DNA from: Dokdonia pacifica
GTDB lineage: Bacteria; Bacteroidota; Bacteroidia; Flavobacteriales; Flavobacteriaceae
Length of the DNA stretch: 64,000 nucleotides
Reading direction: 5' to 3'
NCBI RefSeq assembly: GCF_900188275.1
Contig: NZ_FZNY01000001.1
Coordinates: 1,302,001-1,366,000, forward strand
In this document: piece after piece, positions 8,634 to 15,700 of the stretch
How the letters are laid out: every line of letters begins with the position of its first letter
Numbering within the stretch: position 1 is the stretch's first letter
The notes under the pieces: model-generated
Seen by the model: only the letters and a program-made list of their open reading frames with translations
The model's database searches: none
What the model was told of the DNA's origin: nothing
Program-made: the position numbers and the translations under genes

Positions 8634-8977
8634 AACTATTATAGATTAGTATGTGGTAATATATGTCTGTAAAATAGAGAATTACTATCATTTTATGACA
8701 TCAATTTTATTTTTTTCAAATAAAATGAAAATATAGGGTAGGAGTTATTGCTTTTCTGTTGTTTAATAAGCAAACGTATTAATCCTACTGATTAGAATTA
8801 AGTTTTTTTAACTGGAAATCATAACAAGACTACTAGATCTTAATCCTACTTATGCTATCTCTGTTTAGAAAGTACAGTTAAGAAATTCTTAATCGAAACT
8901 ACAAAACTACACAAAAGAAACCCCCGCATAATATATATTATGAGGGGGTTTTAGTTTTATATACTAATACCTATAGC
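8634..8977. other. Intergenic region between MFS and ALDH genes
   Basis: About 345 AT-rich bases. The only clear structure is the terminator at 8919-8953. I see no tRNA, small ORF with a plausible start, or repeat in the rest. Confidence 0.5.
8919..8953 (-). terminator. Rho-independent terminator of ALDH gene
   Basis: AAACCCCC pairs with GGGGGTTT around an AT-rich inner stem (ATAATATATATTAT). A T-run follows on the minus strand, and it lies 25 bases after the ALDH stop. Confidence 0.85.
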
Positions 8978-10531
8978 TTATAGATCAAATTTGATTCCTT
9001 GAGCTAGTGGCAATTGTGTCGTATAATTAATTGTATTTGTTTGACGGCGCATATATACTTTCCAAGCATCAGAACCAGACTCGCGCCCTCCTCCTGTATC
9101 TTTTTCTCCTCCAAAGGCACCTCCTATTTCTGCACCAGAAGTTCCAATATTTACATTTGCTATTCCACAATCAGACCCAGCAACACTTAAGAAACGCTCA
9201 GCCTCACGAAGATTATTAGTCATAATAGAACTAGATAATCCTTGTGCAACACCATTTTGAAGTTCAATAGCATCTTCTACACTTCCAGAATATTTAAGAA
9301 GATATAATACAGGAGCAAATGTTTCGTGCTGTACAATTGGGAAGCTATTATCTGCTTCGGCAATAGCTGGTTTTACATAGCATCCACTTTCATATCCTTC
9401 TCCAGATAACACGCCACCTTCAACAATAATTTTACCTCCTTGTGCAACTACTTGCTCTAAGGCATTATTATAATTTGCAACAGCATCTGTATCGATTAAT
9501 GGACCCACATGATTATTTTCATCTAATGGATTTCCTATGCGTAATTGCCCGTATGCATCTACAACAGCATCTCTTACTTTGTCATAAATACTTTCATGAA
9601 TAATAAGACGTCTTGTTGAGGTACAACGTTGACCACAAGTTCCCACAGCTCCAAATACACCTCCAATAACAGTCATCTTGATATCTGCATCTGGAGTTAC
9701 AATGATAGCATTATTTCCTCCTAATTCTAATAAAGAAGTACCTAGACGCTCTCCTACAGTACGAGAAACTATTTTACCCATACGTGTACTTCCTGTTGCA
9801 GAAACTAATGGAATTCGAGTATCTGTAGTTAAGTATTCACCTACTTTATAATCGCCATTAATAAGACAAGAAATACCTTCAGGAAGGTCATTTTCTTTTA
9901 ATACATCTGCAATGATATTTTGGCAGGCAACACCACATAAAGGTGTTTTTTCTGAAGGTTTCCAAACACATACATCTCCACATATCCAAGCAAGTGCAGT
10001 ATTCCAAGCCCATACAGCTACGGGAAAATTAAAGGCAGAAATAATTCCTACAACTCCTAATGGATGATATTGTTCATACATACGGTGTCCAGGACGTTCT
10101 GAGTGCATTGTAAGGCCGTGTAACTGACGTGAAAGACCAACTGCAAAATCACAGATGTCTATCATTTCTTGTACTTCTCCAAGACCTTCTTGATATGATT
10201 TCCCCATTTCGTAAGAAACCAATTTTCCTAAAGGCTCTTTAAGTTCGCGTAGTTTTTGTCCAAACTGACGTACTATTTCTCCTCTTAATGGAGCTGGTTT
10301 TGTTCTCCAAGTTTTGAAAGCAGCAGTAGCCGCATCCATTACTTGATCATAATCTTCACGTGTTGTGCTGGTTACTTTTCCTATAAGTTGGCCATCAACC
10401 GGAGAGTGTGACTCGATGATAGCTCCGTTAGAAAACCAATTATTTCCTGTGGAAGTTCCATCGTTTATATCTTTTAAACCAAGTTGTTTTAAAGCTTGAT
10501 CCATTCCAAAATCTGTAGCGACTGTACTCAT
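8978..10531 (-). CDS. amaB: ALDH7-type aldehyde dehydrogenase (aminoadipate semialdehyde type)
   Basis: A 517-residue NAD-dependent aldehyde dehydrogenase. Diagnostic blocks are FNFPVAVWAWN, the LELGGNNAIIV glutamate region, and the catalytic-Cys region GTCGQRCTSTRRL. The NN after LELGG, the GQRCTSTRR block and the N-terminal pattern fit the ALDH7 (antiquitin) clade, whose bacterial members oxidise alpha-aminoadipate semialdehyde/piperideine-6-carboxylate in lysine degradation. Length is normal. The gene is monocistronic or loosely linked to pdxH and the 3-hydroxyanthranilate dioxygenase downstream on the same strand, so a role on a kynurenine-pathway aldehyde is an alternative I cannot exclude. 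The symbol reflects the clade, not a proven substrate. Confidence 0.8.
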   Translation of the reverse strand: MSTVATDFGMDQALKQLGLKDINDGTSTGNNWFSNGAIIESHSPVDGQLIGKVTSTTREDYDQVMDAATAAFKTWRTKPAPLRGEIVRQFGQKLRELKEPLGKLVSYEMGKSYQEGLGEVQEMIDICDFAVGLSRQLHGLTMHSERPGHRMYEQYHPLGVVGIISAFNFPVAVWAWNTALAWICGDVCVWKPSEKTPLCGVACQNIIADVLKENDLPEGISCLINGDYKVGEYLTTDTRIPLVSATGSTRMGKIVSRTVGERLGTSLLELGGNNAIIVTPDADIKMTVIGGVFGAVGTCGQRCTSTRRLIIHESIYDKVRDAVVDAYGQLRIGNPLDENNHVGPLIDTDAVANYNNALEQVVAQGGKIIVEGGVLSGEGYESGCYVKPAIAEADNSFPIVQHETFAPVLYLLKYSGSVEDAIELQNGVAQGLSSSIMTNNLREAERFLSVAGSDCGIANVNIGTSGAEIGGAFGGEKDTGGGRESGSDAWKVYMRRQTNTINYTTQLPLAQGIKFDL

Positions 10532-10612
10532 TTTGTTTCGTTTTTTATATTTAAGAAATCGTTTGCGAAGATACAGATAATACTATGCCTGTAAAAGAAT
10601 AGAGCATCTTTC

Positions 10613-11200
10613 TTATGGTTCCAGTTGGATAATATCCCACCCTTCTTCAGATTGTGTATATAATACTCTGTTGTGGAACCTAGAGGCATTAAATTCTAAA
10701 AATTCGATACGGTAAGGTTTGATTTTCCAACCACTCCAATGAGCTGGTTTATTGATGGGTTGCTGTCTTTTTACGCTTTCGCGAAAGCGTACCCTTAATA
10801 ATTCTAAATCTTTTGCAGGGGCTCCTTGTGTACTTATGGTACTCACAATTTGGGATTCGTAACTCCTATCATTAAAAAAGAAAAGGGCATCTTCTTCGGA
10901 AATTACAGAAGCTGTTCCTTGAATGCGTACCTGACGTTTGGTTTCTTCCCACCAAAATGTAAGTGCTACTTTGGGATGTGCATCGATTTCTTTTCCTTTT
11001 CTGGATAAGGTAGATCCAGTGATGATGAGATATGGTTTTTCTATAGATTTGAGAGATACATTTCGAGCATTAGGAAAACCATCTAGTCCTTGAGTAGATA
11101 GGACACACGCAGATGGGTAGTTGTTTTTGGTAATGGATACGTATTCCTGTAGCCAGTGTGCAAATGTATCTATGGGTTCTGGATACTCTTGTTTGTTCAT
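10613..11200 (-). CDS. pdxH: Pyridoxamine/pyridoxine 5'-phosphate oxidase
   Basis: A 195-residue FMN-dependent enzyme that makes pyridoxal 5'-phosphate. Family marks include PSACVLSTQGLDGFPNARNV at the N-terminal FMN-binding strand region, the substrate loop FFFNDRSYESQI, and the C-terminal PAHWSGWKIKPYRIEF with ASRFHNRVLY. It starts 3 bases after the dioxygenase stop, indicating cotranscription. The palindrome at 10775 encodes RFRES in a surface-type charged segment (LLRVRFRESVKRQ). It is slightly shorter at the N-terminus than the E. coli enzyme, as in many Bacteroidota. Confidence 0.92.
   Translation of the reverse strand: MNKQEYPEPIDTFAHWLQEYVSITKNNYPSACVLSTQGLDGFPNARNVSLKSIEKPYLIITGSTLSRKGKEIDAHPKVALTFWWEETKRQVRIQGTASVISEEDALFFFNDRSYESQIVSTISTQGAPAKDLELLRVRFRESVKRQQPINKPAHWSGWKIKPYRIEFLEFNASRFHNRVLYTQSEEGWDIIQLEP
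10775..10788. repeat. Palindrome GCTTTCGCGAAAGC, copy 2 (in pdxH)
   Basis: Exact copy; symmetry extends to TACGCTTTCGCGAAAGCGTA. Read as RFRES in pdxH. Confidence 0.95.
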
Positions 11201-11203
11201 GAA

Positions 11204-11743
11204 TTATTCTTGCGGAACAAAGCGTTTATCTGTAGGCATTATTTCTCCACAATTAGAGCAGGTGCGTTTTTTCTCGTCACCGTAAAAATCTATAAAATGA
11301 CCTAAGAAATCTTTTTCAACATCTTCTAAAAGAAAGCGTACTTCATATAGTTTGGTATTACAGTTATCACAAAACCAAAGTAATCCGTCTTTTCCGTTTA
11401 AATGAATACGTTTACGCTCTATCACAAGACCAATAGAATTTTCATGTCGTACAGGAGAATGAGGTACACCTGCGGGATGTAAATACATATCTCCAGGTCC
11501 TAATTTCATTGTCTTTTTTTGTCCGTCTTCTTGAATATGTACTTCAATATGTCCTTCAAGTTGATAAAACAATTCTTCTGTTTCGTTGTAATGATAGTCT
11601 TTTCGTGCATTTGGACCACCTACTACCATTACGATATAGTCTCCAGCATCTTTGTATAAATTTTTGTTTCCTACAGGTGGTTTAAGAAGATCTCTATTTT
11701 CTTCTATCCATTGATTTAGGTTGAAAGGTTTTGCTATAGCCAT
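11204..11743 (-). CDS. nbaC: 3-hydroxyanthranilate 3,4-dioxygenase
   Basis: A 179-residue cupin enzyme that opens the ring of 3-hydroxyanthranilate in the kynurenine route from tryptophan to quinolinate or acetyl-CoA. I choose the start MAIAKPFNL at 11743 rather than an upstream ATG at 11776. With this numbering the iron ligands fall at H51, E57 and H95, and the rubredoxin-like zinc site at C125/C128 and C162/C165, matching the numbering known for the Cupriavidus enzyme. No other kynurenine-pathway gene is seen in the window. The gene is followed closely by pdxH; kynureninase needs PLP, which may explain the pairing, though that is inference. Confidence 0.93.
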   Translation of the reverse strand: MAIAKPFNLNQWIEENRDLLKPPVGNKNLYKDAGDYIVMVVGGPNARKDYHYNETEELFYQLEGHIEVHIQEDGQKKTMKLGPGDMYLHPAGVPHSPVRHENSIGLVIERKRIHLNGKDGLLWFCDNCNTKLYEVRFLLEDVEKDFLGHFIDFYGDEKKRTCSNCGEIMPTDKRFVPQE

Positions 11744-11823
11744 AATCTTAAAAGAATTTGTATAAAAATACAACAATCTCTTTTAGGTAGCTTCATGGAA
11801 GATTCTAATTCATATGCAAAAAA

Positions 11824-11854
11824 CAACCCCACCAGTAAAATACTAATGGGGCTG
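11824..11854 (-). terminator. Rho-independent terminator of CAP-domain gene
   Basis: On the minus strand CAGCCCCATTAGTA folds with TACTGGTGGGGTTG (a few mismatches), followed by TTTTTTG. It sits 25 bases past the stop of the CAP-domain lipoprotein. Confidence 0.7.
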
Positions 11855-11878
11855 TAAACCAATTATGGTTTGGGGTTC

Positions 11879-12373
11879 TTATTTAACAAAAATGTGTGTA
11901 AAGAAATTCACACCACTTTCTGTTTGTGCGACACTTATCCCTGAATGGGTAAAATCGCTTTCTATTGCTTCTTTATGATCTGGACTATTCAACCATCCAT
12001 CTACTACAGCTTGAGCAGTACGGTACCCAAAGGCAACATTTTCACTCACGGCATCTGCGCCATTTGCTCTTAAGTAATCTGAACGTTGAAAGAAATTATC
12101 ATGGCTTACTTTATTATTTACAATCATGTACGCCGTATGATCCAAAGCTTCTTCTTTGGCTAAAGTGTGTTGGGAAAAAGGTGGAAGATTCAGCGTTGCT
12201 CTATGGTCATTTATAATAGCTAAAATCTCATTAGACATAGCATCATTATTTTCAACAATGAATTCGCTTTCAAAATTTACAGAGGCAGATGGATCATCGA
12301 TTTCATCTGTACTACATGATACGAAAAGGCATACGAATCCCATGACAAACAGGGCATTTGTAATTAACTTCAT
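11879..12373 (-). CDS. CAP (SCP/PR1) domain lipoprotein
   Basis: A 164-residue exported protein. A lipoprotein signal ends with CLFVSCS, giving an acylated Cys around residue 20. The remainder (about 48-164) is a CAP domain: ILAIINDHRATLNLPP, then the HTAYM helix, NKVSHDNF, the SENVAFG block, and VVDGWLNSPDHKEAI. The cavity His and Glu residues of the family are present (H of SHDNF, E of SENV, H of PDHK). Bacterial CAP proteins are surface or periplasmic with mostly unknown activity. It has its own terminator and stands alone. Confidence 0.85.
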   Translation of the reverse strand: MKLITNALFVMGFVCLFVSCSTDEIDDPSASVNFESEFIVENNDAMSNEILAIINDHRATLNLPPFSQHTLAKEEALDHTAYMIVNNKVSHDNFFQRSDYLRANGADAVSENVAFGYRTAQAVVDGWLNSPDHKEAIESDFTHSGISVAQTESGVNFFTHIFVK

Positions 12374-12646
12374 GATTTGGGGTATTATGATTTGGGATTA
12401 CTAATATAAAATAAAAATGCAGATAAACGTTATAATTGTATATTTAATCGATGAAATACACAAATTCCTACAATATTTTTAATGAAACTATTGGAATTCT
12501 TACAAGAAGAAAAGGGAATTATAAAAATCACTAGTAATTAATTTATTACTTTTAAAAGGTAAGAAACGAAGTTTTGTGAATGTAAGTTATCATTTTTACA
12601 CTAGAAGTAATAATTAGTATACAACTAAAAAAGAACACTATATACT

Positions 12647-13000
12647 ATGGAGAAAAATTGTCTTGAATGCGGAACACGTATTATAGGTCGTTCTGACAAG
12701 AAGTTTTGTAATGATTCGTGTCGTAATAGTTATAATAATAAATTCAATAAAGATTCTAAAAACCTTGTGCGTAATATAAATAATAGATTACGTAAAAACT
12801 ACCGTATTCTAGAAGCGCTTAATCCTGACGAAAAAACAAAAACAACAAAATCAAAACTCACTACTGCAGGTTTTGATTTTAATTATTTCACTAGTATATA
12901 TACTACCAAGGCAGGGACGATATATTATTTTGTGTATGATCAAGGATATTTACCCATAGATGGCGGTGAGTATTATGCCCTTGTGAAACGTAAAACATAA
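12647..13000 (+). CDS. Small zinc-ribbon protein
   Basis: A 117-residue protein with one N-terminal treble-clef or ribbon-like site: C5 and C8 (NCLECGTRI), C21 and C25 (KKFCNDSCRNSYNNK). The rest is a basic helix (residues 35-60) followed by a short mixed domain ending GGEYYALVKRKT. Proteins of this make-up are widespread in flavobacteria and have no assigned function. The basic stretch after the metal site would suit nucleic acid binding, but that is inference. It stands alone, with long AT-rich gaps on both sides. Confidence 0.65.
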   Translation: MEKNCLECGTRIIGRSDKKFCNDSCRNSYNNKFNKDSKNLVRNINNRLRKNYRILEALNPDEKTKTTKSKLTTAGFDFNYFTSIYTTKAGTIYYFVYDQGYLPIDGGEYYALVKRKT

Positions 13001-13681
13001 GAATAATTGTCAGTTATAAAAACCTATTGAGCTTGTGGCTTAGTTTTTGTGATACGTTTAACGCGTATTTATTATGAATCTTTAAAAAGATTTTTTAAGT
13101 TTGATATATATACGAGGGGATATAAAAAATGGAGGTAACATGCTGTTTTTTATACGATAATTAGTATTTGTCCGTTGTACATAATACACCCTAAATCAAA
13201 AACAATAGATTCCTTTTTTAGGTATCAGTTCGCTTTCATGCACCACTTTAGAAAAGCGTTTTGTTTTTATAAATAAAACATAGTATAATTTAATTTTTAA
13301 AGTATTGAAAAAGCAACTAAACTTCTTTATGTTTTTACGTGCAAGGCATGATTTAAAAACAGTAACCTAATATTCTTTTTATCATAAAGAATAGTAATAA
13401 TTCCTTTTCTACAACCACACTTTAAGGAAAGTTTAAAATAAGTACTTGCTCTTATGTTTGAGAGCACTAAAATCGAGACTAAAATAGACGTCGTTGGGGG
13501 ACGATACCTATTAGATGAATCGTAAGCTATAGTATAGGTAACCATATGTATTATAGCTTGATATGATGGTATTTCTTTATGAGAAATATCAGTACTATGA
13601 CTTTTTATGCACCACATCTAAAAAGCATATTAGTGCTCTCCCTAAGAGCAATTACAACAAATAATTTAAAAAGAGATTCAC
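13001..13681. other. Long AT-rich intergenic region
   Basis: About 680 bases without a convincing gene. A 96-codon minus-strand frame (13327-13617) exists, but its translation has no family resemblance and no terminator, so I do not call it. I saw no tRNA, no GG-leader peptide and no strong hairpin. The region marks the left side of an accessory-looking stretch. Confidence 0.4.
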
Positions 13682-14719
13682 ATGAAGAAATATTCTTCAA
13701 AGGCAGATGTGGCCTTAATTGACCCAGCATTAAATACAAAGAGCAATAACCAGTATCTTATATATCCTCCAGCAAATAAAACAAGTCATTTTATTAAGAT
13801 TACTCGTATAAAAAATCAAGACAAGAGAGCAGCTGCTATGAAAAAAGCAGTAAGAATGTATAATGTATTTGAAAACAGTTTAGAGATTCGTAGTGCATTA
13901 CCATCATTATATGACTTTTCACTATGGCTAGCAGCACATAAAGAAGATTTTTCCTATCATTCTATTAAAAGAAATATAAAACAGACTACCTTATTATCGG
14001 AAGCACAAGAGATATTTTTATGGGAAAATCTGATATATCAAATTGTAGAGAAACAGTCATTAGTTGTTAAAGAAGCGCTTATCCGTTTATTAGTAACCAA
14101 TGAATTTTTAAAAACGTTTATTGATTTTAGTCAGCAAAATGATACCTATCATGAAGATGTGCTATTTACAGAAGAACAGTATCAAAAGTTTACAATGATA
14201 GCAAATGCAACTGTTGTCATCACAAAAGAATTGCTTGATGCAGAAATAAATGTTTCTGAGATTGGAATTAAAGACCAAAAACAGCAATTGTTTATTGAAA
14301 AATGTATTCTGTTACAGAATAAAATAGAAATGTATAAAGAAGTATTTGTAGAGCTAAAAAAAATAAACACCTTACATGATAAAGAATATGATCAAGGATT
14401 TAGCAAGGCGTTACAGCAACAAACAAAAACTATTACACTTGTTGCAGATAAAGTGTTAAGCACTAAGGAAACAATTATAGATGTTTATACCGGAGACGAA
14501 ATTGATGAGCAAGTTAAGATTCCTTCCTTTTCATTTGAGGTTAAAAAACCATTACAGCTACAATCGATACTCCACAAAGTAAAAGAAGCGTCAAAAGTAG
14601 TAATTGAAAAAGAATTAATTCCTGTTTGTAAAACACTCCTTGAGGGGTTACATTTATTAAGACAAACTATTCTTTATTATCAAAGATGTATGGATATATT
14701 CTCATCTAAAGCTCTATAA
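13682..14719 (+). CDS. Unknown 345-residue helical protein
   Basis: I do not recognise this protein. It has no signal peptide and no membrane helix. The first 90 residues are mixed (ALIDPALNTKSNNQYLIYPP); from about 95 to 345 it is strongly helical and Lys/Glu-rich, with likely coiled-coil segments (IEMYKEVFVELKKINTLHD, VKEASKVVIEKELIPVCK). There is no catalytic motif. It is monocistronic with its own strong terminator and lies beside the lanthipeptide-type precursor, transcribed toward it. Whether it is functionally tied to the peptide genes cannot be told from sequence. Confidence 0.6.
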   Translation: MKKYSSKADVALIDPALNTKSNNQYLIYPPANKTSHFIKITRIKNQDKRAAAMKKAVRMYNVFENSLEIRSALPSLYDFSLWLAAHKEDFSYHSIKRNIKQTTLLSEAQEIFLWENLIYQIVEKQSLVVKEALIRLLVTNEFLKTFIDFSQQNDTYHEDVLFTEEQYQKFTMIANATVVITKELLDAEINVSEIGIKDQKQQLFIEKCILLQNKIEMYKEVFVELKKINTLHDKEYDQGFSKALQQQTKTITLVADKVLSTKETIIDVYTGDEIDEQVKIPSFSFEVKKPLQLQSILHKVKEASKVVIEKELIPVCKTLLEGLHLLRQTILYYQRCMDIFSSKAL

Positions 14720-14749
14720 AATCTAATATGGTTTTATGCAGTACCTACA

Positions 14750-14786
14750 AAGCCTTGATGTATGAATACATCAAGGCTTTTTTTTA
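14750..14786 (+). terminator. Strong rho-independent terminator
   Basis: A 14-bp perfect stem (AAGCCTTGATGTAT / ATACATCAAGGCTT) with a 2-nt centre is followed by T8. It ends the unknown 345-residue gene. Confidence 0.9.
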
Positions 14787-14801
14787 GAAATTACTATGAA
14801 A

Positions 14802-14826
14802 AATAAAGTGATTGCATCACTTTATT
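14802..14826 (-). terminator. Terminator of lanthipeptide-type precursor gene
   Basis: AATAAAGTGAT pairs with ATCACTTTATT across a 3-nt loop, with a T-run on the minus strand. It lies 4 bases past the stop of the precursor gene. Confidence 0.8.
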
Positions 14827-14829
14827 AAT

Positions 14830-15039
14830 TTAGTTGCAACATACGGTTTGCTCTGAAGCAGTTTGAACCTCACAATCTACACCACAAGTAGCGCCCTCAC
14901 AAAATGATTGAGCAGTATCACACCCATTTCCTGGTGTTGTTCTCTTAGGGAGTGCTTTACCTCCTTGAATTGACATACTATTGAATCTAGAAATAACTTC
15001 TTTGTTAAGCGCTAGGCTTTTGATACTCTTTTTTTTCAT
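14830..15039 (-). CDS. Class I lanthipeptide-type precursor peptide
   Basis: A 69-residue peptide. I start at 15039 (MKKKSIKSLALNKEVISRFN) because this matches the Bacteroidota class I lanthipeptide leader pattern (Lys-rich start, L-x-L-x-K-x-x-I-S-x-x-N, then a GG at about residues 26-27). A longer frame from 15102 adds residues with no leader resemblance. The presumed core after GG has six Cys (CDTAQSFC, TCGVDC, VCCN) and several Ser/Thr, as expected for thioether ring formation. No LanB, LanC or transporter gene is within the window, so maturation would depend on enzymes elsewhere, or the peptide may be left unmodified. It has its own terminator. Confidence 0.75.
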   Translation of the reverse strand: MKKKSIKSLALNKEVISRFNSMSIQGGKALPKRTTPGNGCDTAQSFCEGATCGVDCEVQTASEQTVCCN

Positions 15040-15182
15040 AATGATATATTTAAGATGAATACCTGAAATTAAAGCAACTATAGCATGCATACAATAGTGC
15101 ATGTATATACGCGTGTAAAAGCTGTAAAACTGCTAGAGAGCACTTCATAAGAGTATTTTTATGGAATTATAAGGTAAAAGAA

Positions 15183-15202
15183 AAGCGAACCGAAGTTCGC
15201 TT
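15183..15202 (-). terminator. Terminator of GG-leader peptide gene 1
   Basis: AAGCGAAC pairs with GTTCGCTT across a 4-nt loop, followed on the minus strand by TTCTTTT. The same stem sequence recurs at 18231-18252 after the second GG-leader gene. Confidence 0.75.
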
Positions 15203-15220
15203 AATCTAGAAATGAAGTGT

Positions 15221-15412
15221 TTAGTAACAAATATAACAGGCTCCATACTCCCAAGAGTATCCATAACCAAAACATTGAGCTTGTGAATAGTTTGTTCTTT
15301 TTCCTCCTGTACCACCACATACATTAGGAATAAGAGGCGGTAAACCTCCAGCTATTTTTTTCTGATCTGCCTTGTCTAAAGTAATTCCTAAGGTTGACAT
15401 GTTTTTTAACAT
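15221..15412 (-). CDS. GG-leader (bacteriocin-like) peptide 1
   Basis: A 63-residue peptide. The leader MLKNMSTLGITLDKADQKKI ends in AGG, a double-glycine site used by C39-peptidase ABC exporters. The product would be about 39 residues, with Gly/Tyr-rich sequence and four Cys (VCGG, QCFG, ACYIC). A start at the internal Met5 is possible, but the paralogue at 18284-18463 also begins MLKN. No exporter or modification enzyme is nearby. Bacteriocin, signalling and self-acting roles are all open. Confidence 0.7.
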   Translation of the reverse strand: MLKNMSTLGITLDKADQKKIAGGLPPLIPNVCGGTGGKRTNYSQAQCFGYGYSWEYGACYICY

Positions 15413-15518
15413 ACTTCATGATTTATTGGGTTAATAATGCAGTTAATATAATTAAAATAAATTGATAATCAACATGTTACGGTTTTCGCGTAATGTGTAT
15501 ATGAAGTGTGTTGTATAC

Positions 15519-15532
15519 GCTTTCGCGAAAGC
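15519..15532. repeat. Palindrome GCTTTCGCGAAAGC, copy 3 (intergenic)
   Basis: Exact copy with symmetry extended to 22 bp (15515-15536). It lies between the GG-leader peptide 1 gene and the STAND ATPase gene, which are divergently transcribed. Confidence 0.95.
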
Positions 15533-15700
15533 GTATCACTCATTAAGGGAAACCGTACGATAGGCAAGACAATACTCTGTATTTTTCTTTCTATATTTAA
15601 AGGTTTGATAATCAATAAGATTTGTAAGGTTTGTAAATACAATAAAAGAAGTGTTTATTAGTATCTAAAAAGATGCATGAAGCTTTAATTATAAGAAAGA

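Noticed and set aside
13327-13617. 96-codon minus-strand ORF in a gene-free region
   Set aside because: Composition is not protein-like for this genome, there is no recognisable domain, no terminator follows, and the surrounding DNA is AT-rich with many chance frames.
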